Of a DNA stretch of 37,910 nucleotides, positions 30,913 to 37,910 are shown piece by piece. The notes below the pieces were generated by a model. The model was not told the origin of the DNA. It made no database searches and saw only the letters and a list, made by a program, of their open reading frames with translations. Source of the DNA: an uncultured Bacteroidales bacterium (GTDB taxonomy: Bacteria > Bacteroidota > Bacteroidia > Bacteroidales > Bacteroidaceae). Both the position numbers and the translations under genes were made by a program. The stretch covers positions 1 to 37,910 of the forward strand of contig CACWIN010000013.1 in the NCBI GenBank assembly GCA_902760965.1, given 5' to 3'. Positions within the stretch are counted from its first letter, which is position 1. Every line of letters begins with the position of its first letter.

Positions 30913-31647
30913 ATGGCAATCAGAAAACAGGTTCACAAGTATGTTGTAAAGAGTTTTGAATGTGACCGTAAGGATACGCTGCGCCTGCTTACGCTACTTA
31001 ATCTGTTTCAGGATATCGCTGATGACAGCGCCAATGAGATTGGGATAGGGTATGATTATCTCAGGACGGTGGGCAAGGCTTGGATTCTTATTGCCATGAA
31101 CGTTGAGATTGACCGCATGCCTCATTTGCAGGAGGAGATTACCATAAAGAGCTGGCCGTCGGATACATCGGCCCTTTATACGGAGCGTGAGTTTGAGGTT
31201 TGGAGCGCGAGCGGGGAGCGTATTATCCGTGCCTGCAGCCAATGGATTGTGATTGATTTTGCGTCACGCCGCCCGGTGCATCTTAATGAGTGGCTGCCGT
31301 TGTACGAGCCTATCCGCGAAAAGGTGATTACCGAGGGACGGTTCCCTAAACTGCCTGCCGTGGAACGCGATGATTATTCGGAGCGGTTCCTTGTGCGGTA
31401 TGATGATATTGACCGTAACAATCACGTTAACAACGCGATATATTCGCTTTGGGCTAGCGAGAGTCTTGTGCCGGAGTATAGGCTGGAGCACGAGCCGGCC
31501 CGTCTGGACATTAACTTTAAGAAAGAGGGCCTTTTTGGTGAAAAGATCCTTGTCCACACCCAAATGGACGCCAACACCTCCCTTCACAGCATTCAGTCCG
31601 CCGAAGACGGTCGCGAACTTGCCCGAGTCCGCTTCAACTGGCGCTGA
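30913..31647 (+). CDS. Acyl-ACP thioesterase (FatA/FatB family)
   Basis: A 244-residue double-hotdog enzyme releasing fatty acids from acyl carrier protein. The N-terminal hotdog has LTLLNLFQDIADDSANEIGIGYDYL and KAWILIAMNVEIDRMP. The second hotdog has the catalytic stretch DDIDRNNHVNNAIYSLWASE, with the family's Asn-x-His arrangement. Length and motifs fit bacterial acyl-ACP thioesterases (PF01643). The gene is monocistronic; three bases after its stop begins the B8-B9 repeat pair. Confidence 0.92.
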   Translation: MAIRKQVHKYVVKSFECDRKDTLRLLTLLNLFQDIADDSANEIGIGYDYLRTVGKAWILIAMNVEIDRMPHLQEEITIKSWPSDTSALYTEREFEVWSASGERIIRACSQWIVIDFASRRPVHLNEWLPLYEPIREKVITEGRFPKLPAVERDDYSERFLVRYDDIDRNNHVNNAIYSLWASESLVPEYRLEHEPARLDINFKKEGLFGEKILVHTQMDANTSLHSIQSAEDGRELARVRFNWR

Positions 31648-31650
31648 TTA

Positions 31651-31746
31651 GGGGCACAAAGGGGACGGTTCTTTTTGTGCCCCTCTTTATTGCGCTAGAA
31701 GGTGTTGTAGCGAGGGGCACAAAAAGAACCGTCCCCTTTGTGCCCC
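31651..31746. repeat. Inverted family B pair (B8, B9), REPIN-like
   Basis: B8 (31651-31683, core on +) and B9 (31714-31746, core on -) with a 30-bp spacer, total 96 bp, exactly the layout of B4-B5. The spacer ends AGAAGGTGTTGTAGCGA, similar to that of B4-B5. It sits between two convergent genes, 3 bases after the thioesterase stop and 29 bases from the phosphatase stop. Confidence 0.93.
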
Positions 31747-31775
31747 TCTTTGGGTCCCAGTGAGCCCCGGTGGAA

Positions 31776-32525
31776 CTAACCAACATTTTGAGCGTATTCG
31801 AAGGATTCGGTGAGGGATTTTTGTTTTAGGGTTTGGAGGGCGTTCACGTCTTTGCCGGTCAGGACTTTGGCCGATAGGGCCTTGCGGAAAACAGACAGGC
31901 GGTGAAGGTCGGATCCATAGAAATCATACTTGCCTTCCAAAAGCAGATGACGGGCTTTTGCGGCAGCTCCATCGCCGTACACGCCAGCCAGCGACATTAT
32001 ACTCAACTGGAACTTTACTCCCATATCCTTGAGCCTGTCATAATCCTTGAGCGTCATGTAAAGATAACGTTCGGGATGAGCCAGAACAGGGAAAAGTCCG
32101 CGCCTGCTTATCTCGTTAAGAGTCTGGTATAATTGTATGGGCGGATTAAAATATGAAGTCTCTACCAACAGATGCGTTCCTTGACCCATAGTGAGCAGAT
32201 CATTATCGTGGAAACGCTGTTCAAATGTTGAGTCCAGCATATTTTCCGATGCAAGATGCATGATGATAGGCCCGTTGTAAGCGGCACACAGCTTATTGAA
32301 TCCCTGACGCAGCTGACAGGTTGAATTGGGGTAGTCTTCCATGATATGCGGCGTAAGCCAAACCTCGGTCACACCGGCCTCCTCATAGTAGGAGAGAGCT
32401 GCCAGTGACTTATCAAGGTTACGTACGCCGTCATCCACACCCGGGAGAATGTGGCAATGATAATCAACAGCTCCATTCAGGAAACCTATCTCATCAAACG
32501 AGTAATGATGGAAAAAGGACCACAT
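31776..32525 (-). CDS. PHP-type protein tyrosine phosphatase (CpsB/YwqE family)
   Basis: A 249-residue metal-dependent phosphatase with the PHP signature DYHCHILPGVDDG near residue 21, LTPHIMEDYPN, ETSYFNPP, LAHPERYLYM and YGSDLHRLSV at the end, which supply the His/Asp/Glu metal ligands. Members dephosphorylate the tyrosine tail of the matching BY-kinase. It lies 3 bases downstream of the kinase gene, as expected for a kinase-phosphatase pair controlling polysaccharide export. Confidence 0.92.
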   Translation of the reverse strand: MWSFFHHYSFDEIGFLNGAVDYHCHILPGVDDGVRNLDKSLAALSYYEEAGVTEVWLTPHIMEDYPNSTCQLRQGFNKLCAAYNGPIIMHLASENMLDSTFEQRFHDNDLLTMGQGTHLLVETSYFNPPIQLYQTLNEISRRGLFPVLAHPERYLYMTLKDYDRLKDMGVKFQLSIMSLAGVYGDGAAAKARHLLLEGKYDFYGSDLHRLSVFRKALSAKVLTGKDVNALQTLKQKSLTESFEYAQNVG

Positions 32526-32528
32526 ACG

Positions 32529-34982
32529 CTATGCTTCTTGGGGTAATCCGTAAGTGTGATAGCCATAGCCGTACTTGCCGTAGCTATAACTGTATTTGTA
32601 TCCATAATGGCCGATACGCTCGGTACCATTAAGAATTACACTGATGTTATTGTATCGCTTGGAGGTGTAATAATGGTCCAGCTGAGGTAGCATGGAACGC
32701 TCAGTAAGACCTGCCATTACCACAAGGATGCAGGAATCGGCCAGCGGAGCCACCACGTCAGGATCGGTCACGATTCCAATGGGCGGGCAATCCAGGAATA
32801 TGTAGTCATACTGTGAACGGAGTGAACTTAACATCTTACCAAGCCGCGGCTCAGCCAGAAGTTCAGCCGGGTTAGGCGGCATGATACCCACCGGCATGAT
32901 ATCCATCTTGCTTCCGTCAACATTGTGTACAATCAGGGATTCAAAATCATCGGTCTTTCCACTCAGATAATCGGCAACGCCTTTCTTGGGTTTGCCTACC
33001 AGAAGACTCAGCGTGAGCTTTCTTAAATCAAGGTCTATAACCAGCACACGACGGTTCTTGAGTGCTATGGCTGCGGACAGATTGGTTGAGATGAATGTCT
33101 TTCCGGAATTTACATTGAATGAAGTAACCATTACTACCTGACTGCCGCCATCGGTTGTGTTGCGCATAAATTCCATATTGGTACGCACCACGCGGAAAGA
33201 CTCATTGACTACGTCACGGCTATGTTCTTTAACCACTATTTCGCGCTTCTTTTCCTCATGGCTGCTCTTTCCGGCAATAAATAGGATCCATTCCAATGCT
33301 CTTTCGTGGAAATGCTTTTTGGGAGCAACCGAAGGGATTTCGCCAAGAAAAGGAACGGAGAGGTTTTCCATGTCTTTCCTGCCGCGGACCGATGTATTAA
33401 GAATTTCCCGCAAATACAGGAAACCGAAAGGTATGGCAAGTCCAAGGAATAAAGCCACCAGAAGAATCATTTTTTTATTGGGGGCTACGGGGGAGTTGGA
33501 GCCGCCGGGAGAAGAGATGATGCGGGTGGTGTAAGCTGTAAACGCCTGAGACAGTTCATTTTCCTCACGCTTTTGGAGCAGGAATATATAGAGCGCCTCC
33601 TTTACCTTTTGCTGACGTTCGTCCGACAGTATCTCACCAGCCTGGCGCGGCACGGCAATGACTCTGGCATCAAAATCATGCTGTACCTGCTCGGTTGAAC
33701 TTATCTGAATGTTGAGTGATTTGATGTAGTTGTCAAGTGATGTAAGAATGGCTTGCCGGAGGGACGCCATCTGTCCGTCCAGATCCTTAACCAACAGATT
33801 ATCCTCGCTGGAATTTTCGGCAAGGCGGTTGCGTTGGAGCATATCGTTATTGAACTGGGTAATGAGCGATTGGGTATTGGCATCGCTCAGGCCAACGTTG
33901 GCGGGGAGAAGTGCTCCGGCCGATGCACCCAGGACATCGGAACGGAGGATGTGGGCGATTGACAACTGGTTGTTCAGGTCTATAAGCAGTTTGCCGGCCT
34001 CGGTGGAAAGCTGCATATCCTGCGATACGGTGTTGTTGTCAGGAAGGCGGTGTGAACTGCGGAAAGAGACGATGGCCTTGTCGACCGAGCCCAACTCCTG
34101 CTCAATGATACTGAGACGTTCGTTAATGAATTCGTTGGCCGATGTGGAAATGATGTTCTTATCCTTGATCCAGTTCTCGTTATATACGTTAATGATCATC
34201 CACAGCACGTCATCGGCCCTTTGTACGACAACATCCTTATAGGTGAGTTCTATAACTGTGGTGTTCTTGCCGGAGAGGGATGCCGTTAGACTGCTCATGC
34301 ATCGGTCTGTGGCGGTACGATAGCCTACACGATTAACAAAGATGGGCTCGGTAAAATCCTGTTGTCCAAACGTGAATGCACGCTCTACCAGAATGCGGCC
34401 CGCAGGCGTATCAACGGTATCTCCGTAAGCAACCATAAGAACGGTTTCATGATACTTTTCCTTACCCCTGACAAAATGAGACAGGATAACATGCATGGAA
34501 TCGGCAGGAGAGACCGTGAGTGAAGCTGATTCATTGAACTCTACTGAAAGAAAACGGACTTTGATGGGGAGGGAATTTCCGTAACGCGGAATATTGTGAA
34601 ACGTACCCTTTGAACTGTAACTTACGTCAAGGTCAAGATTACGAACAACCGACATCATAAGGTCCGGTGACTGGAAATTGACAAGTTCATTGTTAACATT
34701 CACGCGGCTCACGCCAAAGCCCAGATCCGAGAATGACGAGGTGACATCAAGTGCCGATGAACTTTTCATGTCTTCCTTTATCAGGATGGATGCACTGCGG
34801 CTATAGACCGGTGTATAATGCAGGACATATAGAGTTCCGGCCAACAGGCATATTAAGGCCGAAAGGACAAACCATTTCCAATGGTTCAGAACGATAGCCA
34901 CGATATCACGAATCGTAAGCCCGTTGTCGCCTTCCAGGGTATCGGTCTGTGTGTTTAAGGAGTTGGAATAGTTGGAATCCAT
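32529..34982 (-). CDS. BY-kinase / polysaccharide co-polymerase (Wzc-like)
   Basis: An 817-residue inner-membrane tyrosine autokinase. TM1 is about residues 35-53, then a periplasmic Wzz/GNVR-type region with helical segments and a Pro-rich SPGGSNSPVAPNKK before TM2 (about 505-523). The cytoplasmic kinase follows: Walker A SFNVNSGKT (about 619-627), Walker A' VLVIDLDLRK and Walker B YIFLDCPP. The C-terminus is a tail of nine tyrosines within about 20 residues (HYGYKYSYSYGKYGYGYHTY), the autophosphorylation cluster. The gene lies between the OPX and PHP phosphatase genes with gaps of 5 and 3 bases, a complete export control unit. Confidence 0.93.
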   Translation of the reverse strand: MDSNYSNSLNTQTDTLEGDNGLTIRDIVAIVLNHWKWFVLSALICLLAGTLYVLHYTPVYSRSASILIKEDMKSSSALDVTSSFSDLGFGVSRVNVNNELVNFQSPDLMMSVVRNLDLDVSYSSKGTFHNIPRYGNSLPIKVRFLSVEFNESASLTVSPADSMHVILSHFVRGKEKYHETVLMVAYGDTVDTPAGRILVERAFTFGQQDFTEPIFVNRVGYRTATDRCMSSLTASLSGKNTTVIELTYKDVVVQRADDVLWMIINVYNENWIKDKNIISTSANEFINERLSIIEQELGSVDKAIVSFRSSHRLPDNNTVSQDMQLSTEAGKLLIDLNNQLSIAHILRSDVLGASAGALLPANVGLSDANTQSLITQFNNDMLQRNRLAENSSEDNLLVKDLDGQMASLRQAILTSLDNYIKSLNIQISSTEQVQHDFDARVIAVPRQAGEILSDERQQKVKEALYIFLLQKREENELSQAFTAYTTRIISSPGGSNSPVAPNKKMILLVALFLGLAIPFGFLYLREILNTSVRGRKDMENLSVPFLGEIPSVAPKKHFHERALEWILFIAGKSSHEEKKREIVVKEHSRDVVNESFRVVRTNMEFMRNTTDGGSQVVMVTSFNVNSGKTFISTNLSAAIALKNRRVLVIDLDLRKLTLSLLVGKPKKGVADYLSGKTDDFESLIVHNVDGSKMDIMPVGIMPPNPAELLAEPRLGKMLSSLRSQYDYIFLDCPPIGIVTDPDVVAPLADSCILVVMAGLTERSMLPQLDHYYTSKRYNNISVILNGTERIGHYGYKYSYSYGKYGYGYHTYGLPQEA

Positions 34983-34987
34983 ATTGT

Positions 34988-35845
34988 TTATAGTATAACG
35001 CTGATGAGTAGTGTAGTGATTGATGTAGCAAGAGAACTGACAGATATCCAGAATGAAGTGGAGCGGACATTGTTGCCGTTAATGGTTGATTCACGCTGCC
35101 GTTTATCGTTGGGCGTAACATATATTACGTCGCCCTGCTGTACATAGAATGCAGGAGAATCATAAATCTGTTGGATATCAAGCAGGTTAAGCCTATACAG
35201 GACATCGTGATTAACTTCGTGACGCACCAGAGCCACATCTTCCCTTTGGCCGTTTATGGTCAGGTCGCCCGCCAGACTAAGTGCATCAAAGAGCGTAAAT
35301 CGGTCACGGTCAATCTTATAACGCCCGGGTCTGGAGACCTCGCCCAGAACCGAGAATCCCAGGTTCATGAATTCAACAATTACAACAGGATCCTTGATCT
35401 GACGGCTATTAATAAGAAGTGATTTGATAAGGTTCTCGGCCTCCTCACGTGTAAGACCGGCAAGGTGAATCTTTCCCAAAACGGGAAAATCAATATCTCC
35501 ATGGGAATCGACCGTATAACCGGAAATGCTTTGCGCACTGGCATTCATGTTGCCGCCAGAGCCTGTGAGAGACTGCGATTCGGCCAAACGCTTACCGTAA
35601 TACGGAAGGTTAAACATGGACGCAACTTGAGGATCACGACTGTTGACTACGACCGAAATCTGGTCAGTGGGTTGGAGACGGATGTAGTCAATCTTAAGAG
35701 GAGAGAGCTCCTCATTGTGAGGCGCATCCTGAAAATAGACAATATTTGCAGGAGTGCTGCAGGCCGCCAAAAGGACCAAGCCAATCAAAAATAGCAAGTT
35801 CCGGATATGACCAGAACAGGAATAAAGCAACTGTTTGACCATCAT
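34988..35845 (-). CDS. Polysaccharide export outer-membrane lipoprotein (OPX/Wza family)
   Basis: A 285-residue lipoprotein: hydrophobic signal with lipobox LLAAC, Poly_export domain (about 50-150: LQPTDQISVVVNSRDPQ, GYTVDSHGDIDFPVLGKIHLAGLTREEAENLI), one SLBB-like domain (LGEVSRPGRYKIDRDRFTLFDALSLAGDL) and a C-terminal hydrophobic segment. It is the standard Bacteroidales EpsA/Wza form and first gene of the minus-strand operon with the BY-kinase and PHP phosphatase. Two adjacent ATGs (35845, 35842) are possible starts. Confidence 0.92.
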   Translation of the reverse strand: MMVKQLLYSCSGHIRNLLFLIGLVLLAACSTPANIVYFQDAPHNEELSPLKIDYIRLQPTDQISVVVNSRDPQVASMFNLPYYGKRLAESQSLTGSGGNMNASAQSISGYTVDSHGDIDFPVLGKIHLAGLTREEAENLIKSLLINSRQIKDPVVIVEFMNLGFSVLGEVSRPGRYKIDRDRFTLFDALSLAGDLTINGQREDVALVRHEVNHDVLYRLNLLDIQQIYDSPAFYVQQGDVIYVTPNDKRQRESTINGNNVRSTSFWISVSSLATSITTLLISVIL

Positions 35846-35952
35846 AATGGTTCAATCAATAATTGGAATAGGACTAAAAAGTTAGAGTAAAAGGACTATT
35901 CAATTACTTCTAACCAAACAATACTTGTATACTGCTTAAAATTAAATTGGCG

Positions 35953-35960
35953 CGAAATTA
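35953..35960 (-). promoter_or_regulatory. -7-like TAATTTCG box of the OPX operon
   Basis: TAATTTCG on the minus strand, about 107 bases before the OPX start and just after the terminator of the upstream gene. A long leader would result; low confidence. Confidence 0.3.
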
Positions 35961-36000
35961 TAAAAAAACTACCAACATGAAATATGCTGGTAGTCTTTTT
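35961..36000 (-). terminator. Intrinsic terminator of the thioesterase/ligase unit
   Basis: Stem ACTACCAACAT / ATGCTGGTAGT with loop GAAAT (one mismatch), followed on the minus strand by a T7 run. It lies about 20 bases past the stop of the gene at 36020. Confidence 0.75.
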
Positions 36001-36019
36001 AATATTTATTCATTAATAT

Positions 36020-36502
36020 TTATTCGCCTTCAACCTTGCAGCCTGAAGCGGGGAATGAGTTTTCGTCAAGCTTGAATTTGGGGGTACAGAAGTAGATGAG
36101 TTCAGCACGGGTAAGGACTGTATTGTCGGCATCCATGATTTCGGCCTCGATAAATGCTACGTTGCGCATCATCTTGCTTATGCGGGCGCGGACGGTAATC
36201 TCGTCCAGAAGTGTGCTGACGGGCTTTAGGTACTCCATGTTCATTTTTGAGGTCACGCCGTTGGTCTGCAGCTTGCGGCAAACGACCCAACCTGCGGTTT
36301 CGTCAATGAGCAGGGCCTGAAGACCTCCGTGAAACGTGTTCTGCCAACTCTCGTAATCGTGTGTGGGGTGGAACTTGGTTACAATGTAGTCACCATCCTC
36401 CCAGAATTCCTGATGGAGTCCGATGGGGTTAGTGGGGCAGCATACAAAGCAGTTGTACCCTTGGGTACCAATCCATGGGTTAATTATCTTTTTCATACTC
36501 AT
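36020..36502 (-). CDS. Hotdog-fold (PaaI/4HBT-type) thioesterase
   Basis: A 160-residue hotdog protein. The helix-containing segment WQNTFHGGLQALLIDETAGW has the usual HGG and acidic residues of PaaI-type thioesterases; the strands VTSKMNMEYLKPV and EITVRARISKMMRNVAFIEAEIMD follow. ATG 36502 overlaps the TGA of the acyl-CoA ligase gene upstream (ATGA), so the two are translationally coupled and probably form an acyl activation/release pair. The acyl substrate is unknown. Confidence 0.85.
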   Translation of the reverse strand: MSMKKIINPWIGTQGYNCFVCCPTNPIGLHQEFWEDGDYIVTKFHPTHDYESWQNTFHGGLQALLIDETAGWVVCRKLQTNGVTSKMNMEYLKPVSTLLDEITVRARISKMMRNVAFIEAEIMDADNTVLTRAELIYFCTPKFKLDENSFPASGCKVEGE

Positions 36503-37910
36503 TTATTTTTGTCTGTTTTTTTGTCCTGATACAGAAAGCGGCGGATTTTGTGCGTGGCGGTTTTGTTGAACGGTTCTTTCATTACCTCCACGTCCTTGAT
36601 CTTTAGGAAATGGCTCACCTTGGAGTTTACAAATTCCATAACCTCTTTCTTGCGGCGCTCTATGTTCTCAAGGAACTTTTCCTGGCCTTCAAGGTTCCAG
36701 TCAATGGCGCCGTCGTTAAACTGAACCAGCGCTACGAGCTGTCCGGCTCGGCTTATAACGAGTGATTCATTAACGTCCGATATCTTATTGATTACGCTCT
36801 CTATCTCCTCAGGGTAGATGTTCTCGCCCGATGCTCCGATGATTACGTTACCTGATCGGCCCAGGATTGAGTATCGGCCCTTCTTGTCCATGGTGGCGAT
36901 ATCGCCGGTGCGCATCCAGCCGTCATCGGTCATTACGGCACGGGTACGGGCGTAATCCTTGTAGTATCCCAGCATTACGTTGGGGCCTTTTACCTGCAGT
37001 TCACCCTGACCGGTTTCAGGGTTGACATCGGCCAGACGTACCTGCACCTCATATGATGCGGTACCGGTGGTGCCCAGATGTGTGCGCTTGGGGCCGGCGT
37101 CGCATATTAGCGGGGCGGTCTCAGTGAGGCCGTAGCCTATTGCGTAGGGGAATTTGATGTTGCGCAGGAACTCCTCAACATCGCGGTCCAGCTTGGAGCC
37201 GCCTATGCCAAAGAAACGAACCCTGCCGCCAAACTGCTGCTTGACTTTTTTGCCCACCAGGAAATAGAGAATGTGCGGAAAATGTTTCTTGAGGTAGCGC
37301 AGATACTTGCTGCCGGCTATGGTTGGGAATATCTTGCCACGGATTACTTTCTCGATGATAAGAGGTACCGACAGTATCGTGGTGGGACGTATCTTGAGCA
37401 GCGCCTGACTCAGTATGGTGGGAGTGGGGGGCTTCTGGATGTAATAGACGGGGCAGCCGGTGGAGAACGGATAGAGCATTCCGATGCTCATCTCATACGT
37501 ATGGGCCAGCGGCAGGATGGACAGGAATACGTCCTTGCGGCGATAAACCTTGTGCGCATACCATGCCTCGAGCACGTTGTGGCAGAAGTTGCGGTGACTC
37601 AGCATCACTCCCTTGGCGTTGCCGGTGGTGCCCGATGTGTATATGATGGCGGCAATATCAGTAGCATCGGGCACTTTACTGCGTCCGTCACACGTATAGC
37701 TCTCATCCTCGGCCTTTATCAGGTCAAAGGTGCTGATATCTATTATGATATTCAGGCGGTTATATGATTCTTTACTAATCTTTGGAAGCTGTTTCCGACT
37801 TACGAATATGGCTTTCGCCTCAGAGTGAACCAGGATATTCTCAACCTCGTTAGGTGAAAGATCCGGTAACATTGGCACGGCAATACGGCCGTGAGCTGTT
37901 ATTGCGAAGA
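36499..37910 (-). CDS. AMP-forming acyl-CoA ligase (long-chain type), 5' end outside window
   Basis: The frame is open to the window edge; residues before MLPDLSPNEVENIL (FAITAHGRIAVP) continue the family pattern, so the GTG at 37878 is not the true start. ANL-superfamily motifs are all present: P-loop IIYTSGTTGNAKGVMLSH, IGYGLTETAPLI, DGWMRTGDIATMDKKGRYSILGR and the C-terminal lysine in FNKTATHKIRRFLY. It activates a fatty acid to acyl-AMP and then acyl-CoA. At least 470 residues are visible, against about 550-600 for complete enzymes. Its stop overlaps the hotdog gene start. Confidence 0.9.
   Translation of the reverse strand, partial: FAITAHGRIAVPMLPDLSPNEVENILVHSEAKAIFVSRKQLPKISKESYNRLNIIIDISTFDLIKAEDESYTCDGRSKVPDATDIAAIIYTSGTTGNAKGVMLSHRNFCHNVLEAWYAHKVYRRKDVFLSILPLAHTYEMSIGMLYPFSTGCPVYYIQKPPTPTILSQALLKIRPTTILSVPLIIEKVIRGKIFPTIAGSKYLRYLKKHFPHILYFLVGKKVKQQFGGRVRFFGIGGSKLDRDVEEFLRNIKFPYAIGYGLTETAPLICDAGPKRTHLGTTGTASYEVQVRLADVNPETGQGELQVKGPNVMLGYYKDYARTRAVMTDDGWMRTGDIATMDKKGRYSILGRSGNVIIGASGENIYPEEIESVINKISDVNESLVISRAGQLVALVQFNDGAIDWNLEGQEKFLENIERRKKEVMEFVNSKVSHFLKIKDVEVMKEPFNKTATHKIRRFLYQDKKTDKNK

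Noticed and set aside
1-37910. tRNA, rRNA, prophage or conjugative element genes
   Set aside because: None were recognised on either strand; gene content is otherwise ordinary chromosomal.

Overview
The window looks like chromosomal DNA from a member of Bacteroidota, most likely order Bacteroidales. The evidence is the recurrent TAnnTTTG-type -7 promoter boxes, a FeoA-FeoB fusion, a BY-kinase with a C-terminal tyrosine tail, PepSY-like and clostripain-type secreted proteins, paired GH3 glycosidases and Bacteroidales-style OPX/Wzz proteins. Both end genes (an AAA+ ATPase at the left, an acyl-CoA ligase at the right) run off the window. No rRNA, tRNA, CRISPR array or prophage was recognised.

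Layout. 1-1930: partial AAA+ ATPase and a divergent pair of related unknown genes. 2020-7238: sugar aminotransferase, SLBB/OPX exporter and Wzz-type protein. 7361-8170: a REP-associated tyrosine transposase (RAYT, HUH/Y1 family). 8317-16352: marC, manA and manC (GDP-mannose supply), an adenylate kinase-WbuC cupin fusion, a glutaminase-less guaA, feoAB and its small Cys-rich partner. 16456-17847: Xaa-Pro aminopeptidase. 18118-30069: a long run of exported proteins (DUF3108, Gly-rich, beta-helix, PepSY-like, C11 peptidase, two GH3 enzymes, a propeller-like protein). 30055-31647: methyltransferase and acyl-ACP thioesterase. 31776-35845: an OPX / BY-kinase / PHP phosphatase operon on the minus strand. 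36020-37910: hotdog thioesterase and AMP-forming ligase. Polysaccharide export (two modules) and mannose activation are the main metabolic themes.

The outstanding feature is a RAYT gene together with two families of palindromic elements that share the 11-base core GGGGACGGTTC. Family A (about 65 bp, eight clear copies plus one fragment) carries two inverted cores. Family B (33 bp, nine units, six of them in three inverted pairs) has GGGGCACAAA...TTTGTGCCCC ends. The RAYT gene has an A element on its left and a B pair on its right. Most elements outside genes sit at gene 3' ends, several touching the stop codon. Four family A copies lie inside protein-coding genes (manA once, manC twice, feoAB once), always in the same orientation and reading frame, each adding a 22-residue peptide of the form PLGTVPFG...PNGTVPNG without breaking the gene. 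This resembles REP/REPIN systems but with in-frame exonised copies, as known for the palindromic elements of Rickettsia. I know of no described Bacteroidales system that combines these traits, though I could not search.
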